Below, in pieces: positions 35,020 to 42,760 of a stretch of 64,000 nt of DNA. The notes beneath the pieces are model-generated. The model searched no databases, was not told the origin of the DNA, and saw nothing but the letters and a program-made list of their open reading frames with translations. This stretch comes from Trueperella pecoris (GTDB lineage Bacteria; Actinomycetota; Actinomycetes; Actinomycetales; Actinomycetaceae): positions 124,001 through 188,000 of the forward strand of contig NZ_CP053291.1 in the NCBI RefSeq assembly GCF_014926385.1, written 5' to 3'. Both the position numbers and the translations under genes were made by a program. How positions within the stretch are numbered: the first letter of the stretch is position 1; every line of letters begins with the position of its first letter.

Positions 35020-35973
35020 ATGGCACAGATCAATGCAGGCGACGCAATGATGAAGGTCCTTGAGGGCTGGGGCGTTAAGCGAATTTACGGCCTCCCCGGC
35101 GGTTCGCTGGACTCGACGATGAACTCGATCCACCGCTTCAAGGACCGCATCCGCTAAGTGGGTGTGCGCCACGAGGAGACGGCTCGCTGGCCGCCGTCGC
35201 CGAAGCGAAGCTGACCGGCAAGATCGGCGCCATGCTCGGCCCGGCCGGTCCGGGCGCCGTCCACCTCATCAACGGCCTCTACGACGCCAAGATTGACGGC
35301 ATCCCGGTGCTCGCTATCATCGGTCAGGCCCCCACGGCCAACATGAACAAGGACTACTTCCAGGAGATGCCGGAGAATCCGAAGTTCGCCGAGCGTATGG
35401 ACGAACCGCCGGCGCGCTTCGAACCCATCTACAAGGTGATCAACGAGGCTGCGGGCCCGCACGCCGGCCTGGCGTTCCCCGAGCGTGAGGTGTGGACCCT
35501 CAGCGGCGACGGCGGCGCCACCAGGACCATCCAAGATCTCGTCGCCCAGCGCGAGCAGGGGCTGGGTGTCATCAACGTCGTCTTCACCAATAAGTCTCTG
35601 GGCTTCATTGAGGCTGAGCAGGACGACACCCACCAGCCGCATTCGGGCATCGACCTGTCCGACGTCGACTTCGCCAAGCTGGCCGAAGGCTTCGGCGTCA
35701 AGGGCTACACGGCACGGACGGGCGCCGAGTTCGCCCGCATCGTCAGCGAAGTCAAGGGAGCCAAGACGCCCGTGCTCATCGACGTCAAGATCACCAACGA
35801 TCGCCGACTTCCCGTTGAAAAGCTCGCCTTCGAGCCCGGCACCGCGCGCGACCTCCTCGCTGAGTACGACGCTGAAGAGCTCACCCCCATCGAGGAGCTC
35901 CTCGACAGGCACGACACCAAGCCTGCCACACAGCACCAACGTCGATCCCGACGCCGATCCGGTCTCGCAGTAA
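35020..35973 (+). pseudogene. Decayed pyruvate oxidase (ThDP enzyme)
   Basis: An ATG at 35020 after GAGGAG begins MAQINAGDAMMKVLEGWGVKRIYGLPGGSLDS, typical of the ThDP-dependent PoxB/SpxB family. A TAA at 35155 interrupts before VGVRHEETA; a frameshift follows; then LAAVAEAKLTGKIG and GPGAVHLINGLYDA continue in another frame to about 35470. There the text jumps to VWTLSGDGG, implying loss of about 270 residues. The C-terminus ends near IEELLDRHDTKP, perhaps with one more frameshift (to ...DPDADPVSQ). The gene is dead. Confidence 0.88.
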
Positions 35974-36052
35974 TGTGGCGGGTGGCAGGCGGGACCCGCG
36001 TGAGTGTGGCATGTGGCAGCCGCGCGAGGTCGGCGCCCGCGCGAGTTCGAGT

Positions 36053-37087
36053 TCAGCGGCGGAAGATCGCCCCACCCATCAGGGCGTCGTTGAAGGCCCG
36101 GCGAATCGCTTCAGCAGATTCGCCCGATCCTGTAACCACAAGCCGCGTCATCGGGTCGCCGTCCCACTCGCCCGCAGCTCCGACCGTTAACGAGGTGCCC
36201 GAAGAATTCCACGTCTTAATCTCGTGGTGTTCGCCGGGGAGCCAGAAACAACCGCGGATCAGTATTCCATCCAGAGCCAAGGAATCAAAGCTTTCTTGGA
36301 GACGATCCGGGTCCAGTGGACGCGGCGACTCCAATGTGACGGTCCAAATACCGTCTGCGGTGCCAGCGTCAGGGGTTTCCTGGCCCAACTGCCTGCTCGG
36401 TCCGGCCATGCACGTCACCGGGTGAACACGAAAAATTGCCGCGTCGACGTCGTGCTCCTTCTCGAACAATACGTCAGCTGAGATGTTCTCGAGGCCCTCG
36501 ATGATCGTCGCATCGGGGTTAATGTGACCTGAAATGGCTCGGCCGATCTGATCCTCGCCGAGGGAGAGGATGACATCCGCGTGGGCAAGGTTGGAGAAGA
36601 GTACCTCGCCGGCGTCGCGTTCGTCGTCGTCGATGATCAGATCGGCCTCGCCAAGCGGTGTGGCGTGGATTAGGGCGCGGCTCGTGGCCGCGTCCACGGC
36701 AGTAAGGATGGAGGTGAGAGTGAATGGCTCGTCTAGCGCATCGCCGTGACCGAGCTCGATCTTGGAAAAAAGCTCCGAGTCGAGGTATTCGGCGAGGGCG
36801 GGGGCCACGTAGATGCTCTCGACCGTCGCAGGGAGTGCGAGGATAACGCGATCGAGGTCGCGCCCCTCAAGGAAAGGAATCACCGCATGACGAATCGAGC
36901 AGGTGATGCAGGGGTGTGAGAGCTCCACCTGTGCCGACTCTCGCGCGCCGGACGGTAGCTGGAGGTCGAGCTGTGTGCCTTCAGGCGTGATCTCCACCTC
37001 GAGGATTGCCGCGGTGTCGGAGAGGGCGAGGGTGACGACGTCGCGCAGAAGGGGATCGAGGGTGGTAAGAAGGGAAACCTGCATCAC
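36053..37087 (-). CDS. CobW-like protein with lost GTPase motifs, Zur-type locus
   Basis: A 344-residue protein related to the COG0523 CobW/ZNG1 metallochaperones. The C-terminal CobW_C domain is clear ([26 protein letters not shown]). The metal-site region reads [12 protein letters not shown] in place of GCxCCxxR. The P-loop region reads [14 protein letters not shown] rather than GxxGxGKTT and the NKxD site reads SLGEDQ, so GTP binding seems lost. It diverges from the Cys-poor ribosomal protein genes across a Zur-like box, suggesting a zinc-starvation role. Confidence 0.82.
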   Translation of the reverse strand: MMQVSLLTTLDPLLRDVVTLALSDTAAILEVEITPEGTQLDLQLPSGARESAQVELSHPCITCSIRHAVIPFLEGRDLDRVILALPATVESIYVAPALAEYLDSELFSKIELGHGDALDEPFTLTSILTAVDAATSRALIHATPLGEADLIIDDDERDAGEVLFSNLAHADVILSLGEDQIGRAISGHINPDATIIEGLENISADVLFEKEHDVDAAIFRVHPVTCMAGPSRQLGQETPDAGTADGIWTVTLESPRPLDPDRLQESFDSLALDGILIRGCFWLPGEHHEIKTWNSSGTSLTVGAAGEWDGDPMTRLVVTGSGESAEAIRRAFNDALMGGAIFRR

Positions 37088-37096
37088 AACTCCTTG

Positions 37097-37129
37097 CTAA
37101 TAATGAGAATCATTCTCTATTATTGCCGC
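37097..37129. promoter_or_regulatory. Zur-like box and leaderless promoter
   Basis: GAGAAT-C-ATTCTC (37105-37117) is a perfect 13-nt palindrome in a Zur-like AT-rich context between the CobW-like gene and rpmB. TATTAT (37118-37123) lies 6 nt before the rpmB ATG (37130), so the transcript probably begins at or next to the start codon. Confidence 0.75.
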
Positions 37130-37366
37130 ATGAGTAGAAAATGCCAAGTGACGGGCGCAACGCCTGGGTTCGGGAACAACGTCTCACACTCACACCGCAA
37201 AACGCGGCGCCGCTGGAACATCAACATCCAGAAAAAGCGCTACTGGGTACCCTCCCTCAAGCGACACGTGACGCTCACCGTATCCACCAAAGGAATGAAG
37301 ACCATTGACAAACGGGGCATCGACGCCGTCGTCGCCGAGATGCTAGCGAAGGGAGAAAAGCTGTAA
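37130..37366 (+). CDS. rpmB: 50S ribosomal protein L28, zinc-independent type
   Basis: A 78-residue L28: [25 protein letters not shown], then [13 protein letters not shown]. It has a single Cys (5) so cannot form the zinc knuckle of the C+ form. Start is the ATG at 37130; the upstream in-frame codons belong to the Zur-like promoter. First gene of a five-gene C- ribosomal cluster; its stop overlaps rpmG by 1 nt. Confidence 0.96.
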   Translation: MSRKCQVTGATPGFGNNVSHSHRKTRRRWNINIQKKRYWVPSLKRHVTLTVSTKGMKTIDKRGIDAVVAEMLAKGEKL

Positions 37367-37533
37367 TGGCAAAGAGTCAAGACATCCGCAAAAAAGTCAT
37401 TCTCGAATCAACCGCCGGAACGCACTTCCGCTACATCACCACCAAAAACCGGCGCACCAACCCCGAGCGCATGCGCATCAAGAAATACGACCCGCTCGCC
37501 AAAGCACACGTGGAATTTGTGGAGAAGAACTAA
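37366..37533 (+). CDS. rpmG: 50S ribosomal protein L33, zinc-independent type
   Basis: A 55-residue L33 that is too short for many ORF calls: [48 protein letters not shown]. No cysteines, so it does not bind zinc. Sits TAATG-overlapping between rpmB and rpsN. Confidence 0.96.
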   Translation: MAKSQDIRKKVILESTAGTHFRYITTKNRRTNPERMRIKKYDPLAKAHVEFVEKN

Positions 37534-37838
37534 TGGCCAAGAAATCAAAAATTGCTCGAGACGCCCAGCGCCGCGCCGTTGTGGAAAAGTACGCCGAAAA
37601 GCGTGCCTGGGCCAAGAAAGTTAGCGTCTCACCGCATGCCACCGACGCCGAACGCGACGAGGCCATGCGGGTGCTCCACTCCCTCCCGCGCAACGCATCC
37701 CCCACCCGCCTGCGTAATCGCGACATCACCGACGGGCGACCCCGCGGCCACCTGCGCAAATTCGGCCTCTCGCGCGTCGAGTTCCGAAAGCGCGCACTCG
37801 CCGGCGAACTGCCCGGCGTTCACAAGGCCTCTTGGTAA
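37533..37838 (+). CDS. rpsN: 30S ribosomal protein S14, zinc-independent type
   Basis: A 101-residue long-form S14 without cysteines: [54 protein letters not shown]. It replaces the zinc-binding S14 when zinc is low. Starts in the TAATG overlap with rpmG. Confidence 0.97.
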   Translation: MAKKSKIARDAQRRAVVEKYAEKRAWAKKVSVSPHATDAERDEAMRVLHSLPRNASPTRLRNRDITDGRPRGHLRKFGLSRVEFRKRALAGELPGVHKASW

Positions 37839-37918
37839 TCCCGCATCTGCCGGTAAGGCCGTCAGGCCGGCGGGGCTCTTCTGACGAGAGCATCTGCCTC
37901 CAACTGAAAGGAACACCC

Positions 37919-38173
37919 ATGAAAAAGGGGATCCACCCCGACTATCACCCCGTCGTATTCCGCGACAAGTCAGCGAACTTCGCGTTCCTGACTCGATCAA
38001 CCATGACTTCGGCCAACACGATTGAGTGGGAGGATGGCAACACCTACCCCGTGGTTGATGTTGAGACCTCCTCGGCCTCGCATCCGATGTGGACCGGGAA
38101 GAAGCGCATCCTCGACACCGCTGGCCAGGTCCAGAAGTTCCGCAATCGTTATGGAGATAGGAAGCGCTCATGA
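37919..38173 (+). CDS. rpmE: 50S ribosomal protein L31 type B
   Basis: An 84-residue L31B with no cysteines: [43 protein letters not shown]. Start ATG at 37919 after GAAAGGA. 81 bp after rpsN; overlaps rpmJ by 4 nt. Confidence 0.96.
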   Translation: MKKGIHPDYHPVVFRDKSANFAFLTRSTMTSANTIEWEDGNTYPVVDVETSSASHPMWTGKKRILDTAGQVQKFRNRYGDRKRS

Positions 38174-38292
38174 AAGTTCGTGCATCCCTGAAGTCCCTGG
38201 CTGCGCAGCCGGGCTCGATGGTGGTCCGCCGCCGCGGGCACACCTACGTCATCAACAAGAAGAATCCGCGATTCAAGGCCCGGCAAGGCTAG
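38170..38292 (+). CDS. rpmJ: 50S ribosomal protein L36, zinc-independent type
   Basis: A 40-residue L36 ([10 protein letters not shown] through [12 protein letters not shown]) lacking the Cys-Cys-Cys-His zinc site of the primary L36. Too short for most ORF callers. It starts in an ATGA overlap with rpmE and closes the zinc-sparing ribosomal operon. Confidence 0.95.
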   Translation: MKVRASLKSLAAQPGSMVVRRRGHTYVINKKNPRFKARQG

Positions 38293-38336
38293 GCTGTGCG
38301 GGCGGCGGCTAGGATGCCAACCGATGCCTGACTTGC

Positions 38337-38394
38337 GATGTAGAAAATTGGACCGATCTTCGTATATATGAAGATCGGTCCAATTCTCTACATC
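38337..38394. terminator. Long hairpin after rpmJ
   Basis: A 25-bp stem with one mismatch: arms 38337-38361 and 38370-38394, loop GTATATAT. No T-run. Probably ends the ribosomal cluster; it lies about 80 bp from the IS30 element. Confidence 0.65.
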
Positions 38395-38477
38395 GAAGGT
38401 ATATGGGTGAACCGACCCGGGCGTTGACCCTGGCTGGCCCCGGCCGACGCCGCCTCGCGGCCCTATTAAGCTGATCC

Positions 38478-39985
38478 GCGCTGTATTAACCTACGCGGTA
38501 GGTTCCAGGGGTCAATGCACTACTTTTTGGAGTGTGTTGAATGGTTGGTAGATCGCCGATTCGGCCTTATTCGCAGTCGTTTCGTGATCATGCGGTGGCC
38601 TTGGTTGCTTCTGGACGTTCGTGTGCAAGTGTTGCTCGTGAGTTGAAGGTTAATTGTCACTCGGTTCAGGTCTGGGCTCGTGGGGCGGGTTTAGTGTTGG
38701 TCCGTGGGCAGGGTGGGCCGGCGCAGGCTCGTGCGGCTGCTAGGGTACGGGTGTGGCAGTTGACGGCTGAGGGCTTGCCGGTTGCCGAGATCGCGAAACG
38801 GGTTGGTCATAGTCCGAACTGGGTTCGTGGGAAACAGGCTATGTTGGGGCCTATGGTTGAAGTTTTGCAACGGGGCCGTGTTGGTGGGGCCACGGTCGTG
38901 GCCAGTGTTGACCGGGTTGGTAATGGCAGGGTTGGTCGAGGCCGGCGTATGACGCTTGAAGAGCGCGTGGCGATCGGGTTGGGGTTAGCTGATGGTAAGT
39001 CGGCTCGGCAGATCGCTTTAAGTTTGGGGCGTAGTCCGTCATCGGTGACGCGTGAGATTAATCGTGGTGCTTTTCCTGATGGTTCTTATGATGCTCGCTG
39101 GGCTCATCAGTGCGCTCATCAGCGTCGTTCTCGTCCTAAGCCGGGCAAGCTTACTACCCATGTGGCGCTGCGTCAGAAGGTGGTTGAGCTGTTAAATAAG
39201 CGTTATTCTCCCCAGCAAATCAGTGTTCGTTTGCGTCATGATTATGGAGATGATCGGCAGATGCGTGTGTCTCATGAAACGATTTATCAGGCTTTGTATG
39301 TTCACGGGGGTGGGGCATTACGGCAAGAGCTTAAACGGGAGAAAGGACTGCGTTCGGGTCGTCAACGGCGTATTGCTCGTTCTGCTCTTGCTGGCACTCC
39401 CGGGCGCGGGCGTAAGACGTGGGTCGAGGGCGCTTCAATCGATTTGCGCCCCCACGAGGTCGATGGGCGCCTGACGCCAGGTCACTGGGAAGGAGATTTA
39501 ATTATCGGTGGTGGTAAGGGCAAGCACACAGCGCTGATCACCCTAGTCGAGCGCTCTTCACGGTTTTTGCTGATCGCTCGTCTTGGGGTGAGCCATGATT
39601 CACCGACCGTGATTGAGAAACTGACCCAGATGGTTCAGACCTTGCCCAGTAAGGCCTTCTCCTCGATCACCTGGGATCAAGGTAGTGAGATGGCGCAGGT
39701 AGCCCAGTTCAAGGTCGATACCAATATCAAGGTCTACTTCGCTGACCCGCATAGCCCGTGGCAGCGTCCGTCGAATGAACGCCTGAATCGTGATATTCGT
39801 GAATACTTCCCCAAGGGAACTAACTTCGCTGACATCACCGACGAGGAAGTCGCTTTCGTCCAAGACGAACTCAACGACCGAGCCCGAGTTGTCTTGAACG
39901 GAATGACCCCACGTGAGACACTGGCCGAGTTGTTAAAAAATGATGCATCGACCCCCTGAATCTCCCCGCCAACTTAATACAGCGC
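38478..39985 (+). mobile_element. IS30-family insertion sequence, copy 1
   Basis: About 1.5 kb, ending in inverted GCGCTGTATTAA / TTAATACAGCGC. Contains one transposase gene on the plus strand. Just outside both ends lies a second TIR-like motif, TTAAGCTGAT or its complement, about 20 nt from the inner one. An apparently identical element in the opposite orientation lies at 61167-62674. Confidence 0.88.
38541..39959 (+). CDS. IS30-family transposase
   Basis: A 472-residue DDE transposase. An extra N-terminal HTH-rich part (MVGRSPIRPYSQSFRDHAVALVASGRS; about 1-125) precedes the usual IS30 HTH (LEERVAIGLGLADGKSARQIALSLGRSPSSVTREI). The catalytic core has GHWEGDLIIG (D), ITWDQGSEMA (D) and NERLNRDIREYFPKGTNF (E), all intact. 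The same 472-residue sequence is encoded at 61193-62611. Confidence 0.96.
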   Translation: MVGRSPIRPYSQSFRDHAVALVASGRSCASVARELKVNCHSVQVWARGAGLVLVRGQGGPAQARAAARVRVWQLTAEGLPVAEIAKRVGHSPNWVRGKQAMLGPMVEVLQRGRVGGATVVASVDRVGNGRVGRGRRMTLEERVAIGLGLADGKSARQIALSLGRSPSSVTREINRGAFPDGSYDARWAHQCAHQRRSRPKPGKLTTHVALRQKVVELLNKRYSPQQISVRLRHDYGDDRQMRVSHETIYQALYVHGGGALRQELKREKGLRSGRQRRIARSALAGTPGRGRKTWVEGASIDLRPHEVDGRLTPGHWEGDLIIGGGKGKHTALITLVERSSRFLLIARLGVSHDSPTVIEKLTQMVQTLPSKAFSSITWDQGSEMAQVAQFKVDTNIKVYFADPHSPWQRPSNERLNRDIREYFPKGTNFADITDEEVAFVQDELNDRARVVLNGMTPRETLAELLKNDASTP

Positions 39986-40040
39986 GGATCAGCTTAGTGC
40001 AGGGTGGGCGAAGGGGTGCGCGGGCCCGCCCGGGCCATTT

Positions 40041-40068
40041 TTGGCACTCCTACCTCGCCCGTTAAAAT
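40041..40068 (+). promoter_or_regulatory. Leaderless promoter for the ACT-domain gene
   Basis: TTGGCA (40041) and TAAAAT (40063) spaced by 16 nt; TAAAAT ends 6 nt before the ATG at 40075, with no Shine-Dalgarno. It lies just outside the IS30 end. Confidence 0.6.
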
Positions 40069-40074
40069 GAGCCC

Positions 40075-40383
40075 ATGTTCGCAATTATCACGGTAACTGG
40101 ATCTGATCACTCGGGAATTGTTGCGGCGGTGACGAGCGCGCTGGCCGAGCACGAGGCCAACATTCTCGACATTTCGCAGACGCTTATGGGTGGCTATTTC
40201 ACCATGATCCTGCGCGTCGAGCTCGCTGACGCCCGCCCGGCCGACACGGCTGACGCGGCCGCCGCCCCTGAGCCCCACTCGATCGACGATCTCCAGGACG
40301 CCCTTGCCGCCGTTGAAGAGGCGCAGAATCTGGTGATCCGGGTCCAGTCCGAGGCTCTCTTTACCGCGATGAACGAACTGTAA
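40075..40383 (+). CDS. ACT-domain protein (UPF0237)
   Basis: A 102-residue ACT regulator: [47 protein letters not shown] disordered Ala/Pro insertion (about 46-66) separates the last strands. Almost always adjacent to a UPF0210 protein, as here (8 bp gap), suggesting an amino-acid-sensing partner. Confidence 0.93.
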   Translation: MFAIITVTGSDHSGIVAAVTSALAEHEANILDISQTLMGGYFTMILRVELADARPADTADAAAAPEPHSIDDLQDALAAVEEAQNLVIRVQSEALFTAMNEL

Positions 40384-40391
40384 GGGGCGTC

Positions 40392-41756
40392 ATGACTTTC
40401 CACTCTAGGGCCCAGTCCATCATTTCCACGGTGGAGATGATCGAAAAATATCGCCTCGACATTCGCACGGTGACGATGGGCATCTCGTTGCTCTCGTGCA
40501 AGCGGTCCACCATGGCCGAGACGTGCGAGGCTATCTACGAGCGTGTCACCACGCAGGCGGCGAACCTCGTTGAGGTGGCACGCGGGATTGAGCGCGAGCT
40601 TGGCATCCCGATCGTGAACAAGCGTATCTCGGTCACGCCGATTGCGCTTGTCACGGCGGGCCTGGAGGGGGACGTCGTCGACGTCGCCCATGCCCTCGAC
40701 CGCGCGGCGAAGGCCGTCGGTGTCGACTTTATCGGCGGCTACTCGGCGCTCGTCGAAAAGGGCATGACTGCCTCGGATCGCACCCTGATTCGGTCGTTGC
40801 CGCGTGCGTTGTCGGAGACGGACGTCGTGTGCGGCTCGGTGAATGTGGCCTCCTCCCGCGCGGGCATCAACATGGATGCGATCGCCGAGCTTGGCCAGAT
40901 CATCAAGGAAGCGGCGGAGCTCACGGCGGACCGCAGCGCGATTGCTTGCGCCAAGCTGGTCGTCTTCGCTAACGCGGTGGGGGATAACCCCTTCATGGCG
41001 GGCGCGTTCCACGGCGTTGAGGAGCCGGACTGCGTCATCAACGTGGGCGTGTCCGGCCCGGGCGTCGTCGCGCGCGCGATTGAGGGGATGAGGGGCGCGC
41101 CGCTGAACGACGTCGCCGAGGAGATCAAGAAGGCCGCGTTCAAGATTACGCGCGCGGGTCAGCTAGTCGGCGAGCTTGCGTCGGAGCGCCTGGGTGTCCC
41201 GTTCGGCATCGTGGACCTGTCGCTGGCGCCCACGGCCGAGGTCGGCGATTCGGTGGCCGCGATCCTCGAGACGATGGGCCTGGAACAGGTGGGCACGCAC
41301 GGCACCACGGCCGCGCTGGCCCTCCTCAACGACGCCGTCAAGAAGGGTGGCATGATGGCCTGCTCGCGCGTGGGTGGCCTGTCAGGCTCCTTCATTCCGG
41401 TCTCGGAGGACCGCCAGATGATTGAGGCGGTTCGGGCGGGAACGCTGTCGGTGGAGAAGCTGGAGGCGATGACGTCGATCTGCTCGGTGGGCTTGGACAT
41501 GGTAGCCATCCCGGGTGACGCGTCGGCCCAGACGATCGCGGGCATGATTGCGGACGAGTCGGCGATCGGGGTTATGAACCACAAGACGACGGCGGTGCGC
41601 GTCATCCCGGCGCCGGGCACGGTGGAGGGCGACGAGGTGGACTTCGGTGGCCTGCTCGGCTACGCGCCGGTCATGCCGATTCGACGGGTCTCCAGCGCCG
41701 ACTTCGTCTCGCGTGGCGGCTTTATCCCTGCTCCTGTGCACGGAATGCGGAATTAA
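40392..41756 (+). CDS. UPF0210/PFL-family protein (DUF711)
   Basis: A 454-residue protein of the UPF0210 family, distantly PFL-like fold. Visible conserved stretches: [49 protein letters not shown]-like and [21 protein letters not shown], and the C-terminal [12 protein letters not shown]. Function unknown; works with the ACT protein upstream. Confidence 0.93.
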   Translation: MTFHSRAQSIISTVEMIEKYRLDIRTVTMGISLLSCKRSTMAETCEAIYERVTTQAANLVEVARGIERELGIPIVNKRISVTPIALVTAGLEGDVVDVAHALDRAAKAVGVDFIGGYSALVEKGMTASDRTLIRSLPRALSETDVVCGSVNVASSRAGINMDAIAELGQIIKEAAELTADRSAIACAKLVVFANAVGDNPFMAGAFHGVEEPDCVINVGVSGPGVVARAIEGMRGAPLNDVAEEIKKAAFKITRAGQLVGELASERLGVPFGIVDLSLAPTAEVGDSVAAILETMGLEQVGTHGTTAALALLNDAVKKGGMMACSRVGGLSGSFIPVSEDRQMIEAVRAGTLSVEKLEAMTSICSVGLDMVAIPGDASAQTIAGMIADESAIGVMNHKTTAVRVIPAPGTVEGDEVDFGGLLGYAPVMPIRRVSSADFVSRGGFIPAPVHGMRN

Positions 41757-41851
41757 TCGCGCCCACGCTCTGGGCGAACCGGGCCTGAGGGTCCTCGGGG
41801 TGGGCGTCGGCTAGGGAGTAGACTTCGTGGTCTGAACCTAGTTGAAATCTG

Positions 41852-42760
41852 GTGACGTTTATGACGAAGCGTCGGAGGGATGCGCGCCGGGGCGCCGAGG
41901 ACCTGTATCCATTCCCGCTCAACGACGACGGTAGCGTGCTTCGCGCCCAGCGGCTCGCGGCGTCGTCGGTGTACGGCCCCATTTTCGGGCCGCTTGACCT
42001 TGTGCTTGACCCCGGCGTGCTGTGTATTGTGCACGGCACATCCGGCTCGGGTAGGTCGGCGTTGTTGCTCGCGTTGGTGGGGCACTTGCGCCGAGTCACA
42101 GGTTCGCTTGTGGTCGCATCTCACGACGCCGAAGCCGACCCTTTTGGCCTCATCGCGTATACGGGTGTGGGGCGGATTGGCCAATACGCAGCGCCCGACG
42201 ACCGTTTGACGGTGGCCGAGCTGATGGCCGAGCGTGCGGTCTACGACGGCATCGGGTTGAGGTCCGCGACTGAACGTTTCGAGCGGATCGAGGATTGGCT
42301 GGGCTACCAGATTGACCGGGGTGCGCTTTATCAGGAGCTGCCGGGTGCCGAGAAGGCGATGCTGTGCGCTGTGTTGGCGATGTTGCGGCCGGCGGCGGTC
42401 GTCGTCGTTGACGGGGTAGATCAGGATGTGCCCGCCCACCAGATGGTGGCACTGTATGAGGCGTTGCAACGCTTGGCTGCCTTTGATGGGCAGGCGATTG
42501 TTGTGAGCGCGACGAATGCGGACGCCGCGCCGGTGGGGGCGGTGCGCGTGCATCTGGTGCCGAAGAAGACGTCGCGGGTGCACAAGATCGAGGAGCCGCC
42601 CGTGTCGGTTGATACGGCGAGCGAGGCGCCGGCGCCGTCGGAGCCGCTGGACCTTGGGCGCGAGGGGGAGATCGTCGTCGTGCGCGTGGGCGAGACGGCC
42701 GCGGAAGATCGCCAGGCCGCGGAAGACCGCCAGGCCCCGGAAAGTGAGGAGGCCTCATGA
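41852..42760 (+). CDS. ABC-type ATPase with degenerate motifs, partner of YhgE
   Basis: A 302-residue protein. Walker A is GTSGSGRSAL (R for the usual K), the signature position reads LPGAEKAM instead of LSGGQ, and Walker B reads AVVVVDGVDQDV without the catalytic Glu after the Asp. The last ~80 residues are disordered, acidic and Pro-rich. It overlaps the YhgE-type gene by 4 nt. ATP turnover is doubtful; a regulatory NBD is possible. ATG at 41861 is an alternative start. Confidence 0.8.
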   Translation: MTFMTKRRRDARRGAEDLYPFPLNDDGSVLRAQRLAASSVYGPIFGPLDLVLDPGVLCIVHGTSGSGRSALLLALVGHLRRVTGSLVVASHDAEADPFGLIAYTGVGRIGQYAAPDDRLTVAELMAERAVYDGIGLRSATERFERIEDWLGYQIDRGALYQELPGAEKAMLCAVLAMLRPAAVVVVDGVDQDVPAHQMVALYEALQRLAAFDGQAIVVSATNADAAPVGAVRVHLVPKKTSRVHKIEEPPVSVDTASEAPAPSEPLDLGREGEIVVVRVGETAAEDRQAAEDRQAPESEEAS

